DNA of 64,000 bases from Marisa cornuarietis (taxonomy: Eukaryota; Mollusca; Gastropoda; Architaenioglossa; Ampullariidae), in assembly GCA_004794655.1 (NCBI GenBank), contig SMMW01000555.1:2666001-2730000 (forward strand), in the 5' to 3' direction. A program made the translations under genes and the position numbers. Under the pieces are notes generated by a model, which saw only the letters and a list, made by a program, of their open reading frames with translations, was not told the origin of the DNA and ran no database searches. This document shows positions 1-12,155 of this stretch, in pieces; the stretch's first letter is position 1; the number at the start of each line of letters is the position of its first letter.

Positions 1-268
1 AACATGTCTGAACGTGAAGCGAATGCTCAAAGGTTGTAATCACTGTTTTTTTCTTCACATCTTGTCTTTAGTTTCCCTTTATCAGATTCTACGCAAATTT
101 TTAAAATTGCGGACTTGCAGTCAGCCAGGGAAAATATCGACGAACATGTAAGTCGGAACGAGAGAATGTAGCAGCAGAAATAAAATTGTCCAACAGACAG
201 TGCCATACAAAACCAGTCAGGATCCATTTTGTTTCGAAATACAAATGATTTCTGTATGGGCTGTTTAG

Positions 269-304
<36 letters not shown>

Positions 305-811
305 TTAAGTAATATACGAGGGAGATAAAATTTGTTAATGCAGGCTCAACTCGTTCTCTCCCCCATTATCGGTTTTAATATAAAAAGTTGTGGAAGAGCG
401 ACTCATAAAGAGGGTGTACAGTGTACAATCCATATCCACGAGTGAGTTTGTGAAAAATCTGTTCTGCAAAAAAGTTCGGAAAGAGGCGGTTGAATAGATG
501 CCGACAGAACAAGTTGAGACAATTATAATAAATTATATTGAAAACTAGCTCTCGAGTGTCGTGATAAAAAAAAATGTTTCAGATTTAACTAAATAGTTCA
601 CATTCAGTATACGTGTTGCTTTAGAAAATAAATGGTGGTCTCTTGGGAAGAAGAACTGTTAGGAGCTTTGTGTGTTTTCAAAAAAAGAGTAGGTTAAGTT
701 GCGAAGAGACCTTTTGTCAGGTTCGTTTCAGAAGGCTGTGGGATTCTTAGTTGTGGGATCTAAGAATGTTTCCTTTTTAAGTTACTAGATTTTACATTGC
801 TACATTTTAGA
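1..811. other. Non-coding stretch, no gene seen
   Basis: AT-rich sequence with no open frame that looks coding and no recognisable splice-flanked exon. It contains one TTG microsatellite, listed separately. The last five bases (807-811, TTAGA) form the imperfect target duplication of the LTR that follows. Confidence 0.5.
268..304 (+). repeat. (TTG)n microsatellite
   Basis: About twelve uninterrupted TTG units. Confidence 0.9.
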
Positions 812-2184
812 TGTCATGAACCAGCCGGTTCAAGGCCAGAACAAAATGGTCGAGTTCTGAATTTAAGTAAAGTATGACCTTCAGCTATACTACGCAGTGA
901 GGGAACAATAAGGCTAAGGGTGTTTTTACAACCGAGGGTCGACCTCTAGTATCAGTAGGGCCTGGGAACTGGCCGGTTATGCAAGAACGGACACCGAGTA
1001 TCGCCTGGGGAAGGGGGGGGGGTAGACCGCTAATTGAGAACCCAGCGCACTTAGCCGGACAAAAGTGGTTGTTTTCCTTGCTGCAGACGGACCGTCTGTG
1101 ACGAGCGAGGAAAGCAGACGATAGGGCGCGGTAAAGTGGTTCTTAGTGAAAGGGTTATGATAGGTTATGCATCGACCAGCGAGAGCGGACCACGTGGGTA
1201 GCCTGGAGACCGATGCACGATTGGCTAGTAAAGAAGCGCATGTGTCGCGAGCAAATGCGAGAGTGCAAGAGCCAATGGGAGACCACTGACGCACCTAACC
1301 AGGTGGAAAAGAGCCAATGAGGAACCACTAACACACCTGACCACGTGGACGCGGAGAAGAGACAAGGAACGAGGCTTTTTCGTTCGAACCCTCGAAGGAG
1401 GCAGATGTGTGTACCGCCAGGTGGGTGCCGGGTACAAAATGTCGGCGTTGGTCCATCTCTATCTGCATTGGCCTGTATTTCCACCAGCTAGTACCACTCG
1501 GGTCTAGTGGTGCGATAACGGGGTCACGGAAGACAGCCTGACAGGGAGAGGAAGATCGCCCGCTCTGAGTCAAGAGCGTATGCAGCCGCGTGAGTGAAGG
1601 CGAAGGGTCTCAAGAGACGGAACTACACCAGTCGTACGTTCCAGAAGTCTGGGAACAGGGTTCTTGGGGAAGCAGGCCAAAGAGACAGCCAGAGCCACGG
1701 CGGAAGAGGGCGACACGAGTCGTTAAGAATACAGCGTGTGTTCAGTGGACCGTCCCAGTGTGAAGGGCTGAAGCAGTTCACGAAGTGGCTTCAGGACTGG
1801 TGGTCAGGGAACGGACTACGAGTCCGTGTCGTATGTATTCTAGTTGTAAACATCTGATGTTGTTTGTGTATGAGCGGGAGTAGTTCAACCCTCAATTGAT
1901 CCTTGTATCTATATGGAATGTCATTATTATCCTATGATCTTTTAATGTGCTCAATCTGATTTTACTTTTGTAATTATAATTTTATATGTTTTTTCAACCT
2001 TGTCTGTTGGTTGTGTGTGCACACGTGGGAGAACGTAACTGATAGTACGTTAGCGTGTGCAAAATGCGAACCACGGGTGATTTGGTGTGAGGGGCTTACA
2101 GTGGGTACAGCGAGCCAGCAGAGAATCCCATTCCCCTCGGGCTGGTTAGCCCAGATTTTCTTATCCGTGGTAATGATCTTCACA
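812..2184 (+). mobile_element. Solo LTR, Ty3/gypsy-like (copy 1)
   Basis: A 1373-bp unit that is closely similar along its length to 53595-54952 in the same orientation. It begins TGTCATGAACC and ends CTTCACA, the TG...CA form of LTR ends. It is flanked by TTAGA on the left and TTATA on the right, a 5-bp target duplication with one mismatch. No gag-pol reading frame lies beside it, so it is a solo LTR. Near 1268-1349 it has two tandem copies of a roughly 41-bp motif with CCAAT and a CACGTGG/CAGGTGG E-box-like core. The open frames on its minus strand are not conserved proteins and are treated as chance. The superfamily call rests on end sequences and target length only. Confidence 0.8.
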
Positions 2185-3116
2185 TTATATATAACAGTGA
2201 ATCGTGTGCTGGTGATTGGCTTATCTAAAATTATCGCTTTCTTGAAATTACAGTGCTAAAAATTCAACTATTTCTAAATGCAAAAAGCACTTGCAAAATA
2301 GAAAATTAATCTGGTTTGCGGGTGAACACGGATATCTCGGCGGACAAAGAGGAAAAAAACAGAGCACCCTGTGATATTTACAAATAAAGTAGCGTAATTT
2401 CGCCTGGTAATAAATGAAATGTAATTAAGTGATTGGATTGTAGCACGACACTATTTTGCTAAATCATTATTTTGTATCACAGGACTCTTGTCCACGAGAA
2501 TGACACGACCTCCTACCTACATGTACGGAAAAATCTGCCTTCACCACGCTTACCTGCACTTCGCCAACTGCACAGACTGTGAGGCAGGTTACAAAGTTGC
2601 ACATTCCCGTTACTAAGTCCCTAGAGCCTTTATGACACGATTGTGTCTGTCTTGTTCTTAGATGTGTATGTATTTTGGTTCCCCTTGTTTTGATGCAAGG
2701 TCAGGGCTTGTGTATCGGCATTGGGAAATAATGTAACAATGTTATCTCCTGTTTTATTGTATCACCCATCTGATTTTTATATTATAGTGTTGGAAGTTAA
2801 TCAAGTTTTTTCTATTTTATTAACTGTCTATCTTTTACATTTTCAGGTTAAAGAAGACTCTTGTTTACCAAGAAAAGTATAAATGTGCAGGTTACAAATA
2901 CTGGTCAAAATAATAATAAACCAGTACAGATTGATGATATATAAATCAGAACTGCTGATGCAAAAAAGACTTTGACAGACTTTAAAGTTTCTTGTAGCAA
3001 AACGTGTAGCCATTGTTGGGGGGATGGTGACAAAACTTCGCACGTTGGTCCTTTGTCCTTTTCAAGTAGCTTTAACATCTATTTTCCACAACACATCAGT
3101 TCACTGACATCGAGGA
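2185..3116 (+). other. 5' flank of the first GPCR gene; possible leader splice site
   Basis: Mostly AT-rich. A pyrimidine-rich tract ending in AG at 2846 could be the acceptor of a 5' leader intron, as seen for the minus-strand GPCRs at 50-60 kb. A short cysteine-containing open frame (2499-2616), preceded by an acceptor-like tract ending near 2481, is too short to call. Nothing else is recognised. Confidence 0.3.
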
Positions 3117-4088
3117 ATGAAGTCCCAGGAAAGTTTAGTGAAAGTTGTAATTTTAATGATAAAAATCACCTGCCCTCTACTTTTTGTCCTTGGAGTTTTC
3201 GGTAACATCATGACTATTATTGTTTTTTATCATATGAAGGATCACACCGCAATGTCGACATACTTCAATGCACTGGCTATCTCAGATCTTGTTTCCCTGT
3301 GTCTCGGCGTGGCATCGCAACATTGGTTACAGTCACAATTCAATATTAACATTCTTTGTGTTAATACCATCAGCTGCAAACTAGGTGTTGCTGTACACTA
3401 TATGAGTAGTGCTTTGTCATCGTGGTACCTGGCAATCATGACGATGCAGAGAGCGATATCCGTCGTCTGGCCTCATCGTGTGAACGTGGTCTGCACGCGC
3501 AATGCTTCCCGAGTGGTCACAGCCGTCGTAACAGTTGTCATCGTGGCTTTCTATTTGCACCTTTTGTACGGACTCTCTACATTGTCACCTTCGAGTGATA
3601 ATTCACCTGGAAACATCTGCCAATGCCTTCCCGTGAACGGCGTGTACGAACATTTCTATTATCATTTATTTCCGTATTTAGATCTCATAGTAGGTTCTCT
3701 TGCTCCATTCGTTCTGTTACTTGTGTCCAACATTGTCCTTGTCAAGGCCGTGCTTACCTCGGCAAAAAGAGTACGTTGCAGACTGGCGGTCGGTCAGTCG
3801 ATGCAGATCACTTCACGAAAGAATAAAGCCTCCTCTTTGTCAGTGACATTGATAGCTCTCTCTGTGACATTCATTGTCTTGACAGCCCCTATTCGTCTTC
3901 AAGAAGCGGTGAATCCTCACAATACTCGCAATGACTCCACTACACAATCGCTTTCTCATGTATTTTTTGTTTTGTGTGCTGCAAATTACGTTGTCAACTT
4001 TTACTTTTATTGTCTAACTGGCACAAAGTTTAGAAATGAAGCTGGTCGCCTTTTGTGTCCATCCTGTTATAAATTCCGGCAAAATTGA
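3117..4088 (+). CDS. Rhodopsin-like G-protein-coupled receptor (orphan, QRA variant), gene 1
   Basis: A single-exon frame of 323 residues from an ATG. It encodes a predicted plasma-membrane receptor with seven hydrophobic segments. TM1 is about residues 10-38 with the class-A G29-N30 pair. TM2 carries LAISD (D57). TM3 runs about 85-113, with C87 at its outer end for the usual disulfide to the loop cysteines (ICQC). The DRY position is QRA (111-113), followed by WPHR. TM4 is about 131-155, TM5 about 185-210, TM6 about 241-262 and TM7 about 280-305. The NPxxY position reads NFYFY. The extracellular N-terminus is only about nine residues, with no signal peptide. By eye it is clearly most similar to gene 2 at 9989-10945 and more distant from the pair at 50-60 kb. 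The ligand is unknown. Molluscs have lineage-specific expansions of such receptors, some expressed in chemosensory organs, so a chemoreceptor or orphan peptide receptor is inferred. Confidence 0.88.
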   Translation: MKSQESLVKVVILMIKITCPLLFVLGVFGNIMTIIVFYHMKDHTAMSTYFNALAISDLVSLCLGVASQHWLQSQFNINILCVNTISCKLGVAVHYMSSALSSWYLAIMTMQRAISVVWPHRVNVVCTRNASRVVTAVVTVVIVAFYLHLLYGLSTLSPSSDNSPGNICQCLPVNGVYEHFYYHLFPYLDLIVGSLAPFVLLLVSNIVLVKAVLTSAKRVRCRLAVGQSMQITSRKNKASSLSVTLIALSVTFIVLTAPIRLQEAVNPHNTRNDSTTQSLSHVFFVLCAANYVVNFYFYCLTGTKFRNEAGRLLCPSCYKFRQN

Positions 4089-4366
4089 AGAACGACTAAT
4101 ATAGATTTTTAAAATTTGTTTGAGAAAGTGACCGTAAATGGACAATACCATTAAACGGAAAAATGCGAATTTCATTACGATAAAACCTTCTAATTAAGAC
4201 CTTCCCTACTGTGACTGCCGTTTAGATTCAACCTAACAACTTTTCACATATGTATTTCACTTTATAAACTGTTTATTGGCTGTCTTTCCCGAGACAACAT
4301 ATAACAAACCCATTAGCTATGAGCATATGTTGTCTATGTACAGGTTGCTCTTGACACATTCACTAA
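4089..4366. other. 3' flank of GPCR gene 1
   Basis: AT-rich sequence with no coding signal. No perfect AATAAA was pinned to this gene, so the polyadenylation site is uncertain. Confidence 0.35.
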
Positions 4367-5670
4367 CTATAATGAGGATAAATACCAGCAGGCAGAATGC
4401 TCACAAAAGGTGTAATATAAAATTAACTTAGATCTGATGTTTTTAAGTATAGGATAAATAATTAGGAGAATCTTTGCTGTGGTATTATCTTGCTCGATTC
4501 TTTTTAACCAGGTAAGTTTCATTGTGGATAAAAAGAAGAAAATGTCCACCATTTTTAGCCCTCCTTTCTCATAGGGTTTACAGACTACTGATTTCTTGAT
4601 TCTGTTATGTTTTCCTCCCCAAAGAAAGGAAAACAATTCCTTGTCTAAAGACCTGAGAAAGTCCAGAGGGGGGGGGGTCTGGAAGAGTAAGAAAATAGTA
4701 TGTTAACTTGGGAATAATAAGAGTTCTAATCACAGTAATCTTTCCATATGGTGATAATCTTCTTTTCTCCCAGCATGATGCTATTTTTTTATTTGTTCAA
4801 GAGCCCACTCATCATTCAGTTCACATATATTATCTACTGCAGTGGAGAATGTTATTCTAAGGACTATAAAAATACCGGGATCCCACTGAAAATTTCTATC
4901 CCTCATATATCTTATTTGAGCGGTTTTTCTACTCCCTATCCAAACTACTTGTGTTTTGTCATTGTTGATTTTAAACCAGATATTGCAGAGAAAGTATCGG
5001 TAATACGTATGGCCTCCTCGAGAGATTTTTCTTTTCCATCTAGAAACATAGCTGTATCATCTGCAAATAGGGATAAGATGATCTCCTTTCTTTTTATACT
5101 AATCCCGTTAATCTTTTTGTTATTTCTAAGCATTAACGACATTATTTCAGCACATATTAAGTACAAATAAGGTGAGATCGGATCCCCCTGTCGGCAGCCT
5201 CTTCCTAACCTAAACCAATTAGAGTATTGGCCATTTACAAGCACGCAGGATGATGCATTGTTATATAAAACTTGTACCCAATTAATGAGTGTTACAGGGA
5301 AATGAAAGAAATTTAGTGCTTTTTCCATGAACACCCAGGCCACGCTGTCGAAAGCCTTTTCAAAGTCAACCATAAGTAATAATCCTGGGATATGTTCTTT
5401 TTCAGCATACAAAAGTATATCGTATAGTAGTCTAATATTTTCTCCTATATATCTTCCTTTAATGAAGCCTTTCTGTGATTCATGGATTATCTGTGGAAGC
5501 ACTTTTTGTAAGCGTTTAGCTATGCATGCTAATGAGATTGGTCTCCAATTTTTGATAAGCTGTTTAGGTTTGTTGTCTTTTGGGATACACACTATCACTC
5601 CCTGAGTCTGGGTCATTGATAGCTGGCCTTTCCGTAAACCTTCAGAGAGCGAACCAGAAAACTGCCAAGA
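4367..5670 (-). pseudogene. Decayed LINE ORF2 fragment (reverse transcriptase), L1/Tx1-like
   Basis: The minus strand from about 5670 down reads into a non-LTR retrotransposon reverse transcriptase. The clearest frame is 5616-4945. It shows NWRPISL, SQKGFIKGRYIGENIRL, LLMVDFEKAFDSV, GCRQGDPISPYLYL and the catalytic-box variant FADDT (in place of YADD). The order and spacing match LINE ORF2. Breaks are visible: several residues are missing after NWRPISL, the frame shifts near 4950 just after the GLK motif, and there is a stop in the thumb region near 4640. The frame resumes in 4636-4367 with FLWGGKHNRIKKS and a KGGLKMVDI motif. No endonuclease domain or poly(A) tail is seen, so both ends are truncated. 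Clade is judged from motif wording only. The copy is dead. Confidence 0.88.
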
Positions 5671-7277
5671 TCAGTAAAAAAAAAAAAAACTTATAGAATT
5701 CTGGGGTATGATTCGGTTCTCATTGTCGTTTTGTTTTCTATATAGGAACTAAGTTAGTGCTATTGTATTGCTGTTCTGTATTGTGATATGGAAAAAATAA
5801 CTTAGATCTTTGAATCCAAATCAATCACGGTTTGCCCTCACTTGGAAAAAGAAGGATATTAACTCAAATTAACTCTGTACACACATACAGCACCAAATCA
5901 TCAATCCATCAAACAAGCTAGTCTGATCAGATTTAAGCTACTAATTATCTTCAAATGCAACAGAATACCTTTTAATCCCATCTCACTCTCAAACACTAAT
6001 TTCATCTTTCACTCTGTTGGTTACCATAATAATCCCTCAGCGTTTGGTCCTGCCCTGAACGTCCAACAAGCAACGCGTAGATAAATACAGTATTTCAAAA
6101 TCCGTAAAGTCTTCTGATTACCAGTAGCCTTGGAGGTGCATGGATACACTGATCTACACATTCACCTGCACAACACTTCCTAGTTAGAGTGCCAGCAGGC
6201 AGAAAATATCAACACTACACAGGGCGAGGAAACTAGGTCCCACGCAGCAAAAGTAGTAGTCGGTAAACAAGGTCCCGAGATGAGATACTTTATACTTGAA
6301 AACAAGGCTTCTCTTAAGATGTACTCTACCGCTGTACAAGGCCACCGCAAAAGAAGTACTGCAAAGGTAGTTTATCACGCGGAGACGAGCGATGTCTGAA
6401 TCCGCAACAGGCACGCGACACATTACACGCACGCGCCCAGTGTCCACAACATACGTCACGAGGGGTTGTTTAAAAGATGTGGTACTCCCCTGGTTGAAAC
6501 TTTAACTCTAACCTGTGCGTTACTTTTTAATACATGCTTGTCTTTCCGTGTATAAAACGCATTTGATACTCATTTTTAATTTAACAATAACTGATCACGA
6601 AAGTGTTCACACTAAACCATTTACACAAAACGAAATTAGAACATGCAGCATCAAATTATTCAAATAGTTAACCTAGAGTAAGACGCTGCTATATCTTCAC
6701 AATAATTTTCAAAACGTTATACACATTTTAAAAAATCTCGTACTCTTGCATATTCCTTCACCCTTAATTTCGCCATTAACGCTACATACACTCTCTTGTA
6801 CAAAAAAAACAGCATCTTCAACGTGAAATAAAACTAGTGCATGGGTCAGTTGGTAAAAAATTTTATACGGAAAATCTGGAAAATAAGATTTTTTAACCGT
6901 TAGGACAATTTTCGTCCAGGCGATTTTTTTTATTCTCTTTTGTTCAACACCTGATTATAGTTATCTCTCCACCATTTCTAATGATATCACGCATATGAGA
7001 TGGAGACCAGCACGGACAGAAGAAAAGTAAGGGTAAACAGCATCAGGCAAGAAAAAGCAGAGCTCCGCATGAACTGTGTAGGTACCCATCTTTAATTAGG
7101 TAGATACACATCTTTAAGCAGGTAGGTACAGATCTTCAAGTAGGTAGGCGTAAGACGCTTACAGAAAGGCAGCTGAGAGGCAGATTTCGTCTCACGATGT
7201 AAGCAGCAATAGTAGCGATGGTCAAGGTGAACAAAATATGAGAGAGCTGAAATATCAGCATTCTCACAAAATATAGG
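5671..7277. other. Non-coding stretch between LINE remnants
   Basis: No convincing gene. A 91-codon minus-strand frame (6459-6184) opens with GTG, has no recognised motif and is treated as chance. Positions about 7078-7150 hold three or four imperfect copies of a roughly 25-bp unit based on TAGGTA...ATCTT. Confidence 0.4.
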
Positions 7278-7740
7278 CTGTACAAGCCCCTCGTCTTCGC
7301 TATCCTGCTGTATGGCTATGAAACATGGGCCTTGCTCACTAAGACAAACAGACGGACCCAGGCGTTCAAAATCAAATGTTTGAGGAGAATCTCTTACAAG
7401 AAAGAGAAAACAAACGAATTCATACAAAAAGTAGTCGTCACTTTGGTGGGTCCACAATAACATTTGATCGCCATTCATCACGTGACAAGGCCTGGCTTGG
7501 CTCGGCCATGTCGCTAGACACAGCTCACTGAAGATGGTCTTCCAGGAATACGTGAAAAAAGGACGACGTCGAGGTCAACAGAAAAAGAACTGCTGAACGA
7601 ATGGACAGACTGCTCAATAAGCAATCTCCTAGCGGGTTCACATGGCCACCCCAGGTGGCACCCCTTCGTCACTGCTGCGTCTCATCCGACCCCACGGGAG
7701 ACCGGCTGTACCGTGATGATAAATATGATGATGATACACT
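7278..7740 (+). pseudogene. 3' end of a decayed RTE-like LINE ORF
   Basis: The plus strand reads LYKPLVFAILLYGYETWALL, then TQAFKIKCLRRIS and TLVGPQ before a stop near 7461. This is the conserved C-terminal part of the endonuclease-reverse transcriptase of RTE/BovB-like LINEs (LLYGCETW, F..KCLRR, LVGPQ). Further downstream, in shifted frames, come pieces resembling the usual LARPCR, KELLNEWTD and LLAGSH...PRWHPFV ending. It finishes in a short TGATGATAAATATGATGATGAT tail, as RTE elements do. Only the 3' end is present, the usual outcome of 5' truncation, and several frameshifts show it is inactive. Confidence 0.75.
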
Positions 7741-7944
7741 TTCTCACCGACCTTGTGGACACTAAGTAAATAAACGCCAAAAAACAAAAATGAAACACAG
7801 CAAAATGAATTGTAATAGAACATTTTTATAGTTAATAAACACCTCTTTGTTTAGGTTGCAAAACTAAAATTTTGCTTGCTTCTGTTTTCTAGTAATAGTG
7901 TCTGCGTGAACACTATTGTAGGATGGTGGTAAATGATGGTGGCG

Positions 7945-7975
7945 ATGTGTGTGTGTGTGTGTGCGCGCGCGCGCG
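7945..7975 (+). repeat. (GT)n(GC)n microsatellite
   Basis: A GT run passes directly into a GC run. Alternating purine-pyrimidine tracts of this kind are potential Z-DNA formers. Confidence 0.85.
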
Positions 7976-9150
7976 TTCATGTGTGCGTGTGTCCTTGCGT
8001 GCGTGTGTGAGATAGAGCACCTACATGAGTGTGCGTGCGTAATTCACATTCTCTAAAATAATCTAAAGGTCTAAAGATCTATCCATGTTTCTAAGCACCC
8101 GTTTAGAGAGCAAACATTACCGCCCTGCCTGTTAAAATAAATGTCTGCTTACATACTCTTAGCCCAGGCATCAAGTCTTACCGATTTTTCGGTGAATACA
8201 TAAAGTGACTTTAGGTGTGGTGTAAAAAAAAAGAGTCTAGTCAGAGTTTCCTTCACTATTTTTTCTACACAACTACATAAAGATCCGTTTTTGCAATGTT
8301 ATTTTGAAAATGAATTGAACAACTCTTTGTTCAGTTGTCTCCTGTCTCCCCTTTACTCCTAAAGTCACCACGATCTTCTGAGTAATGTGAGTAGAAGATC
8401 AGTTCTCAGTACGCCAAGCTTCATTCTTTCTCACCTGCTCACCAACTTCAGCAAAGGGTGTGTCACATGAAGGTTAAAATGCAAGAATAATATGCATTCT
8501 GATTTAAGACATAATAGTCGAAACCTCATGCTTAGACTAAGTTTATACAGATAACTTAAGGTCTATTCGTTTTTACATTCTAAGCACTTTCATGAAATAA
8601 TGATAATTTGATTAAATGTCAAGGTGGTTGAAATATTTGCTAACTGTTGCTTTCAGTGTCTTTGATGATTCGTTAATTTATTTTTTTGGTCAATAACTAT
8701 GACAATACTCTAAGGATAACTTTACATCACCAGACTCGTTAACTGTAACAACTCCAGAAATATAACCAATCACTCAACCATTCAACATATTATATAATAA
8801 TAGCAAAGTTACATCAAGCAGTAAGTTATAATATTTAACCACCAAGAATAACAATAGTCAGATTATAAAACAGGGTTACACACCCTGGTTATGTATTAAC
8901 AGTTGTAATCTTTAACGTGAAACATCGCACCTTTAGAGTAGTAACTGAGGATAGAAACCGTTTAGATATGCATCAGGGAAGAGAAAATTAGGGACTAAAG
9001 ACACTCCGAAGTTTCAAGAGGGTGGTATTTTGGATTAAGCATAATATACCTAAATTTCCTGACAAGTTTGTTCACCGAATGCCTCAAGAAGGACAAGCAA
9101 GTTATTTAATTTGCCTATATATCAATCACCCAGTTACGCATTGATTCTCG

Positions 9151-9213
<63 letters not shown>
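9151..9213 (+). repeat. (AC)n microsatellite
   Basis: About 31 uninterrupted AC units. Confidence 0.95.
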
Positions 9214-9215
<2 letters not shown>

Positions 9216-9988
9216 CGTTCATTTCCAACACAACGTACTCTACCATTATTTGGTGTTCGGGTGTCTAGACAACAAGCAGTTCATTGAACGTAGCCATGCT
9301 ACACCTTACCAACGTCTCTCTCATAAACATGTATGACATCTTAATAAACTTATTAACAGACATAATTTTCACGAGACCAACAAATATTTAAACTAAATCA
9401 TGGTCACTACAGCAGCAACATGAGGTAACCTGATTAGTTTCTCATAAACCACAACTAATACATTCCTTTATCATCAACCATCCCGCCTTCGTTTCTTTTA
9501 TCTGTTCTTCCTCCCCACTTTTTTTTTGGTTTCCTTTCTCACTTATTAATCTCTTTACTTTTTCTTTCTGAACTTCGTTCCAATATTGTTGTCTACTCCC
9601 TAGTATTAATAATAAAAGGATTCGTATCGCGCATTTCCAAACAAGGAGGCGAGCTCGATACGCTTCACAGGAGACCAGGGGCAGTGGGGAAGGAGGCCGT
9701 GTGATGTCTTCACAATTGAGTACAAACAAACACAACATTACATATACGAACATGCACCGGTAAGCAACGCGAGAACAAAAAAGAACTCAGAGATAGGAGT
9801 GTAGGGGAAAAAGGACAGCACGCATAGGACGAGTGGATATTTTAAAAGATGACTGTAATAATCTTCTCAGTATTATCAATGTCATTGTTTCAGACACGTC
9901 TCTGCTACCATTACACCCTGGCTTCAAGAGCAGCCGGCGACAAGGCCCCACGGTTTTATTTTTCAGTCTCTTCCCGACACAGACTAAC

Positions 9989-10945
9989 ATGACAGCTTTA
10001 GGTCATGCTATTGTTTTGATGATAAAGGTGGCGCCTCCTCTCCTTTTGATCATTGGAGGCTTTGGCAATATCGTGACCATCATTGTATTTTGTCGACTAA
10101 CTGATTACTCCGCCATGTCAACCTATTACATTGCTCTGGCCCTCTCTGACCTACTGGCGCTGTACTTTGGGCTGCTGTCCCAGACCTGGTTACAATATCA
10201 GTTCAAAGTCTTTATTGTGTGCCTGCATCCCATCTCCTGTAAAATGGTATTTGCTGTACACTATATGAGCACTGCTTTGTCGTCGTGGTTGCTGGTTGCC
10301 ATGACGATTCAGAGAGCGATGGCAGTCGTCTGGCCTCATCGCGTGAACGTGCTCTGCACGCGCAATGTTTCCCGAAGGGTGACGGCTGTTATAACCCTCG
10401 TCATCACTGTTTTATATTCTCATATTTTCTACGGGATCTCCATGCCCCCATGCTGTACTTTATCTTGTGCCGTCTGTAATTGCACTTGTGTGCTTGACTT
10501 GAACTACTCCTATTTCTTCTACTACATATGGTCGTGGGTCGATCTGATGGTGGCGTCAGTGGGACCATTTGTGCTGTTGCTTGTGTCCAACATCGTTCTT
10601 GTGAGAGCAGTACTCACCTCGGCGAGAAACGTACATCAGACACTCTCGGGCGGGCAGTTCATGCATGTCACTGCACGTGAGAGGAGAATCTCGTCTATGT
10701 CACTGACGTTGGTTATTTTGTCTGTCATGTTCTTTGTGTTCACCGGTCCATTTCGTGTGCAAATGATTGTAAATCCCTTTCTTACTATCGATGCACCCAT
10801 ACAAAAGGATATTATGAGTGCTGTGTTTTTCGTGCTATACACTGTATGTATTGCAAACAATGTTGTCAACTTTTACCTGTATTGTCTAACAGGTACAAGA
10901 TTTAAAAAGGAAGTCGCGCAGCTTTTGTGTGGTTTGTTTCAATAA
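9989..10945 (+). CDS. Rhodopsin-like G-protein-coupled receptor (orphan, QRA variant), gene 2
   Basis: A single-exon receptor of 318 residues from the ATG at 9989. The frame is open upstream to 9833, but that stretch has only a GTG and no ATG, so 9989 is chosen. It also gives the same very short N-terminus as gene 1. Visible marks are GGFGN in TM1, LALSD in TM2, the cysteine of HPISCK before TM3, IQRA followed by WPHR in the DRY place, SWVDLMVASVGPF in TM5, VILSVMFFVFTGP in TM6 and NFYLYCLTG in place of NPxxY in TM7. It shares runs with gene 1, such as WPHRVNV and FVLLLVSNIVLV, so the two are paralogues, 5.9 kb apart in the same direction. The stop codon overlaps an AATAAA (10941-10946), and more follow within 30 bases. 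The ligand is unknown. A chemosensory or peptide-like orphan receptor is inferred. Confidence 0.88.
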   Translation: MTALGHAIVLMIKVAPPLLLIIGGFGNIVTIIVFCRLTDYSAMSTYYIALALSDLLALYFGLLSQTWLQYQFKVFIVCLHPISCKMVFAVHYMSTALSSWLLVAMTIQRAMAVVWPHRVNVLCTRNVSRRVTAVITLVITVLYSHIFYGISMPPCCTLSCAVCNCTCVLDLNYSYFFYYIWSWVDLMVASVGPFVLLLVSNIVLVRAVLTSARNVHQTLSGGQFMHVTARERRISSMSLTLVILSVMFFVFTGPFRVQMIVNPFLTIDAPIQKDIMSAVFFVLYTVCIANNVVNFYLYCLTGTRFKKEVAQLLCGLFQ

Positions 10946-12155
10946 AAATTAGCAAACTAAAGAAAATAAATTAGAAAATGGTATAAACTCTTTTTTAACG
11001 TTATACCAACAGAAAAAATAACAATTAAAATAAATTAACCAATGTTAAAATTGTCATTTATGCATTGATATTAATAAACAATCTTGCATAAAAATATTTA
11101 GGAATATTTATACTGAAACGCCTCACTAAAAATGTGTCAGTGAAAGTAGTAAGAATATAGGTTTTTCTTTTTCTCTATTTTATTACTTTGTTTTATTTCG
11201 TTTCATTTTATTGACATAGGTCGTTACTATCTGACGACACTTATCAGCAGATCTTTAAATGTGTTTATTTCTGCTGGGCTAATTTGATGAAGATTTGTTA
11301 TCTGTGATCATCCACTCAGAAAGGTAAATTGCATTTTACTATCATTTCGCATTTAATCGTGACAAGTCATTACCACAACCCTGTACTTTGAAACAGTTTT
11401 GAAATCTGATGTCTGCTTTCTTCACATATGGCCCCGAACTTTGCCGATCATCATCTTATTTTCAGTCCCCAGCAGCTTTCTCTATCGTCAACACGGAGTG
11501 ATATCTAGAATAGAATAAGGTCCTAAGGAAACAAATCGGTGATGACATGGAAGAGGAATTCTGAAAAGAGAAAAGTGGTGCAACAAAAGTACATAGATGA
11601 TTGACACCATAATCGACGCAGATCCACCGAAAATATGGCTGAGAGCAGTCACACTCAAGGAAGTTCCTTAAATCAGATCACAGATATGTATAGAGAGGAT
11701 TGGTGTCCTCACTTTCCTCGTGTCGAAGCATGCCAGACCTACTCCGTGCAATATAAACCCGTTCACAGCACTTTCGGTGTGACTAGTCTCTCTCGTTAGT
11801 TGTATGGTTTGTCACAATAGGAATTCCTAAAAAAAAAATGGTTGATGTTCATTGGTCTGTATATGACTGCAATGCACGTAAAAGAAGTAAACGGGGCTTG
11901 TTTTTTTTCATTCGGCTGCGAAAAAAGTCAAATTCCAAATGGAAACACGCTCTCTTATCCATTCTGTGATGTGACAGTTTTAAAGTTTATTAAAGTTTAA
12001 AGGCCTACCATTGACCCATTTTGCTCCAGAATGCATTCTGGCATCATGTACCTGTGTGTTTTATTGTGTATTTTTTGTAATAGGATATTATCATAGCAAT
12101 TACTGAAACAAATGCCTCAGATAAATTTTTAGTTTTTTCTTATTTTTTTTCTCAG

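Larger units (their letters stand above)
7741..9988. other. Intergenic sequence upstream of GPCR gene 2
   Basis: Holds two dinucleotide microsatellites (listed separately) and no recognised gene. Two acceptor-like pyrimidine tracts ending in AG (near 9892 and 9965) lie just before the second GPCR and may end a 5' leader intron. Which is used cannot be told. Confidence 0.4.

Noticed and set aside
977..1573. Several minus-strand open frames of 70-110 codons, echoed at 53597-54338
   Set aside because: They lie inside the two related LTRs, overlap one another in different frames, and are broken differently in the two copies. They are LTR sequence rather than genes.
9833..9988. In-frame N-terminal extension of GPCR gene 2
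   Set aside because: It begins with GTG, contains no ATG, and gene 1 has no such extension. An acceptor-like site lies inside it.
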